Origin: Pseudomonas sp. LBUM920
GTDB lineage: Bacteria > Pseudomonadota > Gammaproteobacteria > Pseudomonadales > Pseudomonadaceae
NCBI RefSeq assembly: GCF_003852315.1
Contig: NZ_CP027762.1
Coordinates: 1,655,501 to 1,719,500, forward strand
Reading direction: 5' to 3'
Length of the DNA stretch: 64,000 bases
Shown here: positions 26,696-34,880 of the stretch, piece after piece
How positions within the stretch are numbered: position 1 is the stretch's first letter
How the letters are laid out: every line of letters begins with the position of its first letter
Program-made: the position numbers and the translations under genes
The notes under the pieces: generated by a model
Told to the model about the DNA's origin: nothing
Seen by the model: only the letters and a program-made list of their open reading frames with translations
Database searches by the model: none

Positions 26696-27562
26696 TCACC
26701 ACTTCATTTCGCCCTTGGCGACTTTGGCACCGAGTTCCAGGCTGCTCTCATCTTCAAGTTTCGGGTAACGTTTTTTCATGGCCGCGATCAGCGCAGTCGA
26801 ATCCTTGGCCTTGGCGGTTTCCTCATCGAACGCTTTGATATAGCCCGCGGTGAATGCCACGGACTGCACAGTCGGCGTACCCAGGTAATGACCTGGAATC
26901 ACGGTGCGCGGTTTCAAGTCTTCGATGCGTTGCAAGGTTGCCAGCCAGTCGGCGTGGGACTGAGCAGTTTGCGTATCGGCCATCCACACGTGGGTGTTCT
27001 CGAAGACCACAACGCCGCCCACCACGACCTTGATCGATGGAATCCACACAAACGTGCGGTCCGGCTGCGGGCCGTCCAGGCCGACCACTTCCAGCGTCTT
27101 GCCTTCCAGGGTCAGGCTATGGCCTTGGAGCACCTGCGGGATGATGGCTTTGGCCGGTTTGTCGGCACCCAGCTTAGGGCCCCAGAACGCGAGTTTCTGC
27201 TCGGCGGTGGCCTTGATATGGTCGACCACCGGCTGGGTGGCTACCACCTTGGCGGCGGGGAATGCCTGCGTCAGGACGTCGAGGCCGAAGTAGTAATCCG
27301 GGTCGCCGTCACTGACGTAGATGGTGGTCAGGCGCTTGCCGCTGGCGCGAATCTTTGTCACCAGTTGCTCGGCTTGGGCATTGCCGAATTGCGCGTTCAC
27401 CAAAATGACGTCGTGCTCGCCGCTGACCAGTACCGAGCTGACGGGCATCATTGCCGAGGTGCCAGGGTTGTAAGCGTCCAGCGTCAGATCGGCCGCCGCG
27501 GCATGGGCGGCGAACGCCAGGGCGGCCATGGCCGTGGCCAATCGTTTAAGCGTCGAGATCAT
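26696..27562 (-). CDS. Exported MBL-fold (metallo-beta-lactamase-like) protein with degenerate metal motif
   Basis: 288 residues with a signal peptide (LATAMAALAFAAHAAAA). The fold is recognisable from VSSVLVSGEHDVILVNAQFG, FENTHVWMAD and VIPGHYLGTP. The usual HxHxDH signature after strand 4 is replaced by SDGDPDYY, so most zinc ligands of site 1 are missing while the later His of PGHY remains. Either it binds metal differently or it is not a hydrolase. A C-terminal helical part follows. It is first of a two-gene unit and divergent from a LysR gene 104 bases away. Confidence 0.75.
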   Translation of the reverse strand: MISTLKRLATAMAALAFAAHAAAADLTLDAYNPGTSAMMPVSSVLVSGEHDVILVNAQFGNAQAEQLVTKIRASGKRLTTIYVSDGDPDYYFGLDVLTQAFPAAKVVATQPVVDHIKATAEQKLAFWGPKLGADKPAKAIIPQVLQGHSLTLEGKTLEVVGLDGPQPDRTFVWIPSIKVVVGGVVVFENTHVWMADTQTAQSHADWLATLQRIEDLKPRTVIPGHYLGTPTVQSVAFTAGYIKAFDEETAKAKDSTALIAAMKKRYPKLEDESSLELGAKVAKGEMKW

Positions 27563-27666
27563 GTGCAACTCCAGCGGCAGGTAAGGGATGCACAGAGCTT
27601 AGTTGCACTAAACGTCACAAAAAATGCCATGCTTGAACATAGTTTGTTTCTAAAAGCGTGCAAATC

Positions 27667-28572
27667 ATGGATCGTCTTCAAGCAATGCGGGTGTTTGTCA
27701 CGGTCGTTGACCTGGGAAGCCAGTCGGCGGCTGCGGATCAGCTGGACCTGTCGCGGCCGGTCGTTTCACGTTATCTGGCGGAGCTTGAGGATTGGGTGGG
27801 CGCGCGGCTGATGCATCGCACCACGCGCAAGCTCAGTCTCACCGCAGCGGGCAGCGAAATGCTGCCCCGAGCGCGGCAGATGCTGGAGTTGTGCAACGAC
27901 ATGCAGGCGGCCGTCAGCGAGCCGGACGAAGCGCCGCGTGGCCAGCTACGGCTGAGTGTCAGCAGCTCATTCGGCCAGGCGCAATTGGCGGACGCCGTGG
28001 CCGAGTTCGTCAAGCGCAACCCGTTGGTCAGTATCGATCTGCAGATGCTCGACCGTACGGTAAACCTGGTGGATGAGCGGATTGACCTGGCGATTCGCAC
28101 CAGTTTTGAGCTGGACCCCAACCTGATCGCTCGCAAGCTGACGCTCTGCCGCTCGGTCATTTGCGCGTCCCCGGCGTACCTGCTGGAACATCCGCGCCCG
28201 CAGCACGTGCACGACCTGGCGAAGCACAACTGCCTGACGCACACCTACTTCGGCAAAAGCCTGTGGCATTTCACAGAAAACGCTGAGCCAGTGTCGGTGG
28301 CGGTGCAGGGCAATATCAGCGCTAACGAGGCGACCGCCCTGTTACGGGTGACGTTGGCGGGGGCAGGGGTGGCGCGGCTTCCCAGTTATCAGGCGGGTGA
28401 TTACATCCGCAGTGGCGAACTGATCCGTTTGCTGCCCGAGGCAGAGCCCCAGCAAATGAATGTCTACGCGGTGTACGCCTCGCGCAAGCACATGCCGTTG
28501 GCGCTGCGCAGCCTGCTGGATTTTCTGGTGCTGCGCTTTCCTGAGGAGCCGGTGTGGGATGTCGGCCTTTGA
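27667..28572 (+). CDS. LysR-family regulator (CrgA/DsdC-like subgroup)
   Basis: 301 residues starting MDRLQAMRVFVTVVDLGSQS with the DNA-binding helix ADQLDLSRPVVSRYLAELE and the common TTRKLSLTAAG. This is the frequent subgroup that controls a divergently transcribed oxidoreductase. It faces the MBL-fold and Rossmann-protein operon across about 100 bases, so that operon is the likely target. The first in-frame codon at 27658 is GTG, but the ATG at 27667 matches the family N-terminus. Confidence 0.88.
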   Translation: MDRLQAMRVFVTVVDLGSQSAAADQLDLSRPVVSRYLAELEDWVGARLMHRTTRKLSLTAAGSEMLPRARQMLELCNDMQAAVSEPDEAPRGQLRLSVSSSFGQAQLADAVAEFVKRNPLVSIDLQMLDRTVNLVDERIDLAIRTSFELDPNLIARKLTLCRSVICASPAYLLEHPRPQHVHDLAKHNCLTHTYFGKSLWHFTENAEPVSVAVQGNISANEATALLRVTLAGAGVARLPSYQAGDYIRSGELIRLLPEAEPQQMNVYAVYASRKHMPLALRSLLDFLVLRFPEEPVWDVGL

Positions 28573-28671
28573 AGCCGACATAAAGATGTTGAATGGCGTC
28601 CAATAATGGCAACTCTTGCTGACTGACCTATGCTTTAAACAGCACCGAGTCGATCCGTTCAGAGGTGTGCC

Positions 28672-28848
28672 ATGACTCTAAAAATCAGAAAGTACCTGAT
28701 GATTTTCATCCTGTGCGCCCTGGCTACCGCGCTGTACGGCACGGCTGCCTATCGGGTTGAACAAACCCGCATGCAGCCGACCTTTGCGGTCAGTTGCCAT
28801 CAGGACATGTGCCTGCCGCGTACCGGCAGTTTCAGCGCGCTCAGGTAG
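28672..28848 (+). CDS. Small membrane-anchored protein
   Basis: A 58-residue frame preceded by AGAGG. A basic start (MTLKIRKY) leads into a hydrophobic stretch LMIFILCALATALYGTAA, then a polar tail with two cysteines (SCHQDMC). The hydrophobic run reads as an uncleaved anchor or signal peptide, placing a short Cys-pair tail in the periplasm. It overlaps the 3' end of the convergent pobR gene by 8 bases. Gene-like features are the binding site and signal-type N-terminus. Function unknown. Confidence 0.5.
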   Translation: MTLKIRKYLMIFILCALATALYGTAAYRVEQTRMQPTFAVSCHQDMCLPRTGSFSALR

Positions 28849-29725
28849 GCTGTTCGGCCTTCAACTGCTCGCGGAACGCTTTGGGCGAAAACCCGACCCG
28901 CCGACGAAACAGTCGCGAGAAGTTGGTCGGGTCGGAAAACCCCAGCACCTGCGACATCTCATTGATGGTCATGCTGGTGTAAGTCAGCAGGCGCTTGGCT
29001 TCCAGCAACTGGCGGTCATGCATGATCTGCAGCGCAGGTTGCCCACCCAATTCCCGACATGTGCCGTTCAAGTGTGAGACCGAGATGCCCAGCTTGTGGG
29101 CCAGGTCTTCGATCTTGGGGTGCTCGCGGTAATGCTGTTCGACCAGTTGGGTAAAGCGCCGGAAATATTCACGCCCTCGCGGCGCGCGCGCGTGGCGGCG
29201 CTGGATGGCCTGGCGGCTGATCCACACCAGCAGCACGCTGACCAAGGCGTGCATCATCATGTCGCGCGCCGGTTGCTCATCGGCGTATTCATCTTGCAGG
29301 CGCGCAAACAGGCTATTGAGGTAGTCGCTGTCCTTGCCTGCCGGGTAGTTGCCCAGGGCTTGCAAGCCGTCCACCGCCGAGCCCAGCTGCGCCTGCAAAT
29401 GACTGACCAGCGGCGCTGACAGCGTGACGATGAACCCTTCGACATCTTCGGCAAACCGAAACCCGTGCACACACAAGGGCGGCAGCACCTGCAAGGTCGC
29501 CTCGTTGAGTGTGGTGCGCTGACCTTCGATTTCCAGTTGCGCCTGACCTTTATGCACGTACAACAACTGGCACAAGTCCGCGTGCCGGTGGGGCTGGATT
29601 TCCCACTGGTATTCCCGACTGCGCCGGGAAATGGTTTCACAGTGCAACAAATCGGGCGTTGGCCATTGCTGGCTTTCCCCGTAAAGCTTGAAGACCGGAA
29701 TCGCGGTACTGGCAGTTTTGGTCAT
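28841..29725 (-). CDS. pobR: AraC-family activator PobR
   Basis: 294 residues. The N-terminal cupin-like effector domain (about 25-110) contains QPHRHADLCQLLYVHKGQAQL. The C-terminal AraC/XylS domain (about 190-290) has two helix-turn-helices: LAHKLGISVSHLNGTCREL, and INEMSQVLGFSDPTNFSRLFRRRVGFSPKAFR. It is divergent from pobA, the standard arrangement in which PobR activates pobA with 4-hydroxybenzoate as inducer. The 180-base gap should hold its operator. Confidence 0.9.
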   Translation of the reverse strand: MTKTASTAIPVFKLYGESQQWPTPDLLHCETISRRSREYQWEIQPHRHADLCQLLYVHKGQAQLEIEGQRTTLNEATLQVLPPLCVHGFRFAEDVEGFIVTLSAPLVSHLQAQLGSAVDGLQALGNYPAGKDSDYLNSLFARLQDEYADEQPARDMMMHALVSVLLVWISRQAIQRRHARAPRGREYFRRFTQLVEQHYREHPKIEDLAHKLGISVSHLNGTCRELGGQPALQIMHDRQLLEAKRLLTYTSMTINEMSQVLGFSDPTNFSRLFRRRVGFSPKAFREQLKAEQPT

Positions 29726-29870
29726 GGTTTCAATCCGATACTCAGGATAGTGGTTCGGTAATCGCCCCGATTGGCAAAAAGCGCAGGCTTTGTCTCAGTT
29801 TTCACCTTCTTATGGCGGTCACTCAAGTGAAAAATGTCAGCAACAAGATCAATGACAACTCTTTCACCTT

Positions 29871-29882
29871 ATCCGTTCGGAT
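29871..29882. promoter_or_regulatory. Inverted repeat upstream of pobA, possible operator
   Basis: ATCCGTTCGGAT is a perfect palindrome with arms ATCCG and CGGAT. It ends 23 bases before the pobA start. The location could suit an operator or a leader element; identity as a PobR site is not established. Confidence 0.3.
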
Positions 29883-29905
29883 GAGCCTCGCGGACCCTAA
29901 AAATA

Positions 29906-31099
29906 ATGAAAACGCTGAAAACCCAAGTCGCCATTATTGGCGCCGGTCCCTCCGGACTGTTGCTCGGTCAACTGCTGCACAACGCGGGTATCCAGACCCT
30001 GGTGCTAGAGCGCCAGCGTGCCGATTACGTGCAAGGCCGCATCCGTGCCGGGGTGCTGGAACAAGGCATGGTCGACCTGCTGCGCGAAGCCGGTGTCAGC
30101 CAGCGCATGGACGCCGAAGGCTTGGTGCATGACGGTTTCGAGCTGGCGCTCAATGGCCAGCTCAGCCATATCGACCTCAAGGGCTTGACCGGCGGCCAGT
30201 CGGTGATGATCTACGGCCAGACCGAAGTGACCCGCGACCTGATGCAAGCGCGCGAAGCCGCCGGCGCCCTTACGCTGTACGAAGCGCACAACGTGCAGCC
30301 CCATGACCTTAAAAGTGATCGACCGTGGCTGACCTTCGAGCATCAGGGCGAAGCCTTTCGTCTGGAGTGCGACTACATTGCCGGCTGTGATGGTTTCCAC
30401 GGCGTGGCGCGCCAATCCATTCCGACTGATTCGTTAAAGGTTTTCGAGCGCATTTACCCTTTTGGTTGGCTGGGCATCCTCGCCGACACGCCACCGGTGC
30501 ATGCCGAACTGGTCTACGCCAGGCATCCGCGCGGCTTTGCGCTGTGCAGCATGCGTTCGCCGACCCGCAGCCGTTATTACCTGCAAGTGCCGGCTGAAAC
30601 GGCGCTGGATGAATGGTCGGATGAGCGTTTCTGGGATGAGCTGAAAACGCGCCTGCCCAGCGCCTTGGCCGCACAGTTGGTGACCGGGCCGTCCATCGAG
30701 AAAAGCATCGCGCCGCTGCGCAGCTTTGTGGTGGAGCCGATGCAATACGGGCGCCTGTTCCTGCTCGGGGATGCGGCGCATATCGTGCCGCCGACCGGGG
30801 CCAAGGGGTTGAACCTGGCGGCCAGTGACGTGAATACGCTGTTTCGCATCCTGCTCAAGGTGTATCGCGAGGGGCGCGTGGACTTATTGCAGCAATACTC
30901 GGCGATCTGCCTGCGCCGGGTGTGGAAGGCCGAGCGGTTTTCCTGGTGGATGACCTCCATGCTGCACCAGTTTGCGGACGCGGATGGCTTCAGCCAGCGC
31001 ATCGCCGAGAGTGAGCTGGCGTATTTCGTCGATTCGCAGGCAGGGCGCACAACCATTGCAGAAAATTACGTCGGGCTTGCTTACGAAGCTATCGAGTAG
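29906..31099 (+). CDS. pobA: 4-hydroxybenzoate 3-monooxygenase (p-hydroxybenzoate hydroxylase)
   Basis: 397 residues, three more than the classical Pseudomonas enzyme. It converts 4-hydroxybenzoate to protocatechuate with NADPH, FAD and O2. FAD-binding GAGPSGLLLGQLL is at about 12-24, RIRAGVLEQGMVDLL follows, and the DG motif lies in AGCDGFHGVARQSIP. The active-site stretches FALCSMRSPTRSRYYLQVP and LLGDAAHIVPPTGAKGLNLA are near-identical to the known enzyme. PobR is divergent. The ribosome-binding site is weak. The extra N-terminal MKT suggests the true start could be slightly different. Confidence 0.95.
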   Translation: MKTLKTQVAIIGAGPSGLLLGQLLHNAGIQTLVLERQRADYVQGRIRAGVLEQGMVDLLREAGVSQRMDAEGLVHDGFELALNGQLSHIDLKGLTGGQSVMIYGQTEVTRDLMQAREAAGALTLYEAHNVQPHDLKSDRPWLTFEHQGEAFRLECDYIAGCDGFHGVARQSIPTDSLKVFERIYPFGWLGILADTPPVHAELVYARHPRGFALCSMRSPTRSRYYLQVPAETALDEWSDERFWDELKTRLPSALAAQLVTGPSIEKSIAPLRSFVVEPMQYGRLFLLGDAAHIVPPTGAKGLNLAASDVNTLFRILLKVYREGRVDLLQQYSAICLRRVWKAERFSWWMTSMLHQFADADGFSQRIAESELAYFVDSQAGRTTIAENYVGLAYEAIE

Positions 31100-31166
31100 C
31101 CTGCTATCGTATCGAGCATTCCCGCGGGCCCTTTCTGCCCCGTGGGCCTTGCTCGAAGGTTCTGCC

Positions 31167-32684
31167 GTGACCAACCTCAACCAGCCCACCCAACCCGTTC
31201 CCGCCGTGCGCAGTGTGCTCGCCGCCTTGATGATGGCGATCTTCCTCGGCGCGCTGGACCAGACCATCGTCGCCGTGTCCATGCCGGCCATCTCCGCGCA
31301 GTTCCATGACGTCAACCTGCTGGCCTGGGTGATCTCCGGCTACATGGTGGCGATGACGGTGGCGGTGCCGATTTACGGCAAGCTCGGTGACTTGTACGGG
31401 CGTCGCCCGATGATGCTGATCGGCATGGGCGTGTTCACGCTGGCGTCGCTGTTTTGCGCCATGGCGCAAAACATGGAGCAACTGGTGCTGGCGCGCATTC
31501 TGCAGGGCATCGGTGCCGGCGGGATGATCTCGGTGAGCCAGGCGATCATTGGTGACATCATTCCACCGCGCGAGCGCGGGCGTTATCAGGGTTATTTCAG
31601 CAGCATGTACGCGGTGGCCAGCGTGGCCGGGCCGGTGCTTGGCGGGTACATGACCGAATACCTGTCCTGGCGTTGGGTATTTCTGATCAACCTGCCGCTG
31701 GGCGCTGGCGCCTGGTATGTGGCGCATCGCACGCTGGTCGGGTTGCCGGTGCCGCAGCGCAAGCCGATCATCGATTATGTCGGCACCTTGCTGATGATCA
31801 TCGGCCTTACGGCCTTGCTGCTGGGCATCACCGAAATCGGCCAGGGCCATCATTGGCGCGACCAGCAAGTGCTCGGGCTGCTGGTGTGTGCGGGCGTGGC
31901 GCTGACGGTGTTTGTCTGGCATGAACGCCGCGCGCGCGAGCCTTTGCTGCCGATGCACCTGTTCGCCAATCGCAGCGCCGTGTTGTGCTGGTGCACGATT
32001 TTTTTCACCAGTTTTCAGGCGATTTCCCTGACGGTGTTGATGCCGCTGCGGTATCAGACGGTGACCGGTTCGGGCGCGGACAGCGCCGCGCTGCACCTGC
32101 TGCCGCTGGCGTTCGGCCTGCCGGTGGGGGCTTATTTTGCCGGGCGCATGACCTCGGTCACCGGGCGCTACAAGCCCATGATTCTGAGCGGGGCGTTGCT
32201 GAGCCCGTTCGCGATTCTGGGCATGGCCTACAGTGCGCCGCAGGCGGTCGGGATGACGGCGGTGTTCATGTTGCTGTGTGGGATTGCGGCGGGGATGCAG
32301 TTCCCGACGTCGCTGGTGGGCACGCAGAATTCGGTCGAGCAGCGCGACATTGGCGTGGCGACCAGCACCACCAACCTGTTTCGCTCCCTGGGCGGGGCCG
32401 TTGGCGTGGCCTGCATGTCGGCCTTGTTGCTGGCGCTGTTGCAGGATTCGAGCTTTGCGCATTTGGCCAGCGGCGCGCTGGTGGCCGAAGGCAGTTCCGG
32501 CAACGTTTTGCTGGACGGCTTGAACGCCGCGCCCGGCCCGGCGCAGGATGCCCTGCGCGGGGAGTTGGCGGTGACGTTCCGGCACTTGCTGATGGTGAGT
32601 GCGGCGGTGTCGTTGCTGGGGTTGGCGGCGGCGATTGCGATGCCAAACCGAGTGCTGCGTGGGCGTGAAGACAAGGCCAAGTAA
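31167..32684 (+). CDS. MFS multidrug efflux transporter, DHA2 family (EmrB/QacA type)
   Basis: 505 residues with about fourteen hydrophobic segments. Family motifs are FLGALDQTIVAVSMPAI (motif D1), WVISGYMVAMTVAVPIYGKLGDLYGRR (motif A), LARILQGIGAGGMISVSQ and VAGPVLGGYMTEYLSWRWVF (motif C). No membrane-fusion partner gene is adjacent. The frame is open well upstream, but GTG at 31167 with AAGG ahead gives the proper N-terminus. It lies 67 bases after pobA on the same strand, so it may be co-expressed and export aromatic compounds; that is inference. Confidence 0.85.
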   Translation: MTNLNQPTQPVPAVRSVLAALMMAIFLGALDQTIVAVSMPAISAQFHDVNLLAWVISGYMVAMTVAVPIYGKLGDLYGRRPMMLIGMGVFTLASLFCAMAQNMEQLVLARILQGIGAGGMISVSQAIIGDIIPPRERGRYQGYFSSMYAVASVAGPVLGGYMTEYLSWRWVFLINLPLGAGAWYVAHRTLVGLPVPQRKPIIDYVGTLLMIIGLTALLLGITEIGQGHHWRDQQVLGLLVCAGVALTVFVWHERRAREPLLPMHLFANRSAVLCWCTIFFTSFQAISLTVLMPLRYQTVTGSGADSAALHLLPLAFGLPVGAYFAGRMTSVTGRYKPMILSGALLSPFAILGMAYSAPQAVGMTAVFMLLCGIAAGMQFPTSLVGTQNSVEQRDIGVATSTTNLFRSLGGAVGVACMSALLLALLQDSSFAHLASGALVAEGSSGNVLLDGLNAAPGPAQDALRGELAVTFRHLLMVSAAVSLLGLAAAIAMPNRVLRGREDKAK

Positions 32685-32705
32685 CTGCCCCGATGATGAT
32701 CAAAC

Positions 32706-32794
32706 TGTGGGAGCCGGCGTGCCTGCGAAAGCGGTGTATCAGTGCCGGCTATGCCAACTGACCCACCGCTTTCGCAGGCAAGCCAGCTCCCCCA
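32706..32794. repeat. REP doublet (REPIN)
   Basis: Inverted cores GGGAGCCGGCGTGCCTGCGA and TCGCAGGCAAGCCAGCTCCC flank a short spacer between two convergent genes. Confidence 0.85.
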
Positions 32795-32816
32795 GGTGAC
32801 TGCATTTCGATGCTGA

Positions 32817-33653
32817 TCAGGGGCTGTAATACCCGACCGCCACCATGAAGTGTCCGGCCTTGCGTACATACGCGTGTTTGTTCTCGACCTTGTCGGTCAC
32901 CGGGTTTTTCCAGCGGTACTTGTACTCACCCTGATCCTGCTCGGCCATCAGCTTCAAAATCGGCTCGCCCACCGGCTTGCCGTCCGGGTCCCTGATCTTG
33001 GCGAAGTCGGTGTCCACCAGCCGCAGGTTGGTGCCGTGGGCCACATAGCGCCCGGTATTCAGGTCGACCACGAACACGTACAGGTCATCCTGCAGGAAGT
33101 CGCCCTGCAACGAATTGATCGCCTTGAGCGTGCCGGCTTCATCCTTGACCAGTGCTTTCACCGCCTTGTCGCGCAAACCGCGAGCCTGCTCTGGCGTGGC
33201 GCGTGGCAGGTAATAGCCGACGGCCAGAATCCGCTCGCCGATCCGCTGATAAAACACGTGCTTGTGCTCAACCTTGCCGTCGTTCCAGTTCTGCCAGCGA
33301 TAATCAGCCTGCTGGATGCCCTGGCCTTCGGGCACTGCCAGCGCTTGTTTGAATGAGGCTTGCAAGTCAGGCCCGAGCAACTCGGACACATCGCGGCCGA
33401 TCAAGGCCGAGGAAGGCCCGCCACTGGCCAGCAACACGCCCTGGGTGTCGACCACAAACACATAACGGTCATGGTCGACGAACTCCCCTTGGCGACTGAA
33501 CGCGGCAAACGCCTTGTCGCCGTTGCTCTGGTAATAGGTCAGGGCCTTGGTCAGCAGCGCCTTGGCGGCGTGGGCGTCCTCCTCCTGAGTGGCCGCGTGC
33601 ACCTGGCTGCAACACAACAGCAGCAGCCAGGTGATTCGGAGCAATCCCTTCAT
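32817..33653 (-). CDS. Periplasmic double-Cache domain protein
   Basis: 278 residues with a signal peptide (ITWLLLLCCSQVHA) and no later membrane helix, so a free periplasmic protein. It has two tandem Cache-type modules of about 125 residues each: the first with DRYVFVVDTQGVLLASGG and ILAVGYYLP, the second with DLYVFVVDLNTGRYVAHG and FMVAVGYYSP. Such modules normally form the sensor part of chemoreceptors and kinases. Here no signalling domain is attached, so it would have to work as a ligand-binding partner. The PheC-like periplasmic protein lies just upstream on the same strand. Confidence 0.75.
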   Translation of the reverse strand: MKGLLRITWLLLLCCSQVHAATQEEDAHAAKALLTKALTYYQSNGDKAFAAFSRQGEFVDHDRYVFVVDTQGVLLASGGPSSALIGRDVSELLGPDLQASFKQALAVPEGQGIQQADYRWQNWNDGKVEHKHVFYQRIGERILAVGYYLPRATPEQARGLRDKAVKALVKDEAGTLKAINSLQGDFLQDDLYVFVVDLNTGRYVAHGTNLRLVDTDFAKIRDPDGKPVGEPILKLMAEQDQGEYKYRWKNPVTDKVENKHAYVRKAGHFMVAVGYYSP

Positions 33654-33704
33654 TACTCATCCCTCGTTATTGTTTGATGTGACCACAGCGTAGACGGCTG
33701 CGGC

Positions 33705-34478
33705 TCAGGGCGCCGCCAGCCATTGATTGACGATGGCGTCGTACGCGCCGGTGGCGACGCTCAAGTGCAACCACTGGTCGACATAGCTTTTCCACGCCAC
33801 ATCATCGCGGGGCAGCAGGAAGGCCTTTTCGCTGTACTGCATCTGCTCCTGCGGGTTGACCGCGCACAATCCCGGCTTGAGCTTTTGCTGGAAGCGCGCC
33901 TCGCTGGCGTCGGTGATCATCACGTCCGCCTTGCCCGCCAGCAACTCGTCGAAGATGGTCACGTTGTCATGCAGGCGGATCTGCGCCTGGCCCAGGTGAG
34001 TGCGGGCAAACACTTCGTTGGTGCCGCCGGCCGGCTCGATCACCCGCACCTGCGGCTGGTTGATCTGCTCAACGCTTTGGTAGCGCTGCACATCGGCGCA
34101 ACGCACCAACGGGATCTTGCCGTCCACACCCAGCGTCTGGCTGAAGAAGGCCTTTTTCTGGCGCTCCAGCGACACCGAAATCCCGCCCACCGCGATGTCA
34201 CAGCGCTGGGCCAGAAAGTCCGGCATCAGGGTTTTCCAGGTGGTGGGCACCCACGTGATCGTCGCATTCAGGCTTTTGGCCAGCGACTCGGCCATGGCAA
34301 TGTCGATGCCTTCATAACGGCCATCGGCGCGCAGCGAAGTGTAAGGCTTGTAATCGCCGGTGGTGCAGACGGTGAGCGTGCCGCGCTGCACCACCTCATC
34401 GAGGCGCGAGGGCGCGGTATCGGCCAGGGCGGTGGTTGCCAAACTCGCCAATACACACAGGGCCAGGGGAGCTTTCAT
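33705..34478 (-). CDS. PheC-like periplasmic protein (cyclohexadienyl dehydratase or amino-acid-binding protein)
   Basis: 257 residues with a signal peptide and a periplasmic binding fold. TGDYKPYTSLRADGRYEGID, DIAVGGISVSLERQKKAFFS, GGTNEVFAR, NVTIFDELLAGKADVMITDA and LLPRDDVAWKSYVDQWLH all parallel P. aeruginosa PheC, which makes phenylpyruvate from prephenate in the periplasm. The Glu in GGTNE is in the region I recall as catalytic. No permease genes are adjacent, favouring an enzyme over a transport receptor. The start at 34478 is preceded by AAGGA; the frame stays open further upstream. Confidence 0.7.
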   Translation of the reverse strand: MKAPLALCVLASLATTALADTAPSRLDEVVQRGTLTVCTTGDYKPYTSLRADGRYEGIDIAMAESLAKSLNATITWVPTTWKTLMPDFLAQRCDIAVGGISVSLERQKKAFFSQTLGVDGKIPLVRCADVQRYQSVEQINQPQVRVIEPAGGTNEVFARTHLGQAQIRLHDNVTIFDELLAGKADVMITDASEARFQQKLKPGLCAVNPQEQMQYSEKAFLLPRDDVAWKSYVDQWLHLSVATGAYDAIVNQWLAAP

Positions 34479-34880
34479 GCGGTCGAGTCCTTGGGGCATG
34501 ATCGGGGCGGCCATTATTTCCAGGAGCGCTCCGAGGTAGCAAGCGGCGTGAATGTTTAGCCAAGCTGCAACCAAACTCCATCAACGCTGAATTTAACCAC
34601 CCTGTGCAGGCGTGTGACGCTGCCGGGCATCTACCTCACTGTGAATCCCGCATGGACGGTTCCCCCGACACCCATCCCGCGACATTGCCTGGCGCTTTAG
34701 TGCCCAGCCGTACCGCGGTTGTCGAGGCCCTTCCTTCCGAGCTGGCCTTCTGGGCCTTGTTCCACTGCCGACACGCACGCCCTCCGGATACCGCTCTCCT
34801 ACGTTGATCTCCCCCATAGACCAGGCGCCCCTGCGCGCATTGCCTATGTTCCTGCCTGACGCAAACGTATGAGACTTGCC
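34479..34880. other. Long intergenic gap between divergent PheC-like and glutamine-synthetase-like genes
   Basis: About 400 bases with no supported gene or REP element. It presumably contains both promoters and a long leader for the glutamine-synthetase-like gene. I could not identify convincing promoter boxes or a structured riboswitch. Confidence 0.4.

Noticed and set aside
31104..32585. 493-codon open frame antisense to the EmrB-type pump
   Set aside because: His/Gln/Arg-rich composition typical of shadows, no family motif; the plus-strand transporter explains the openness.
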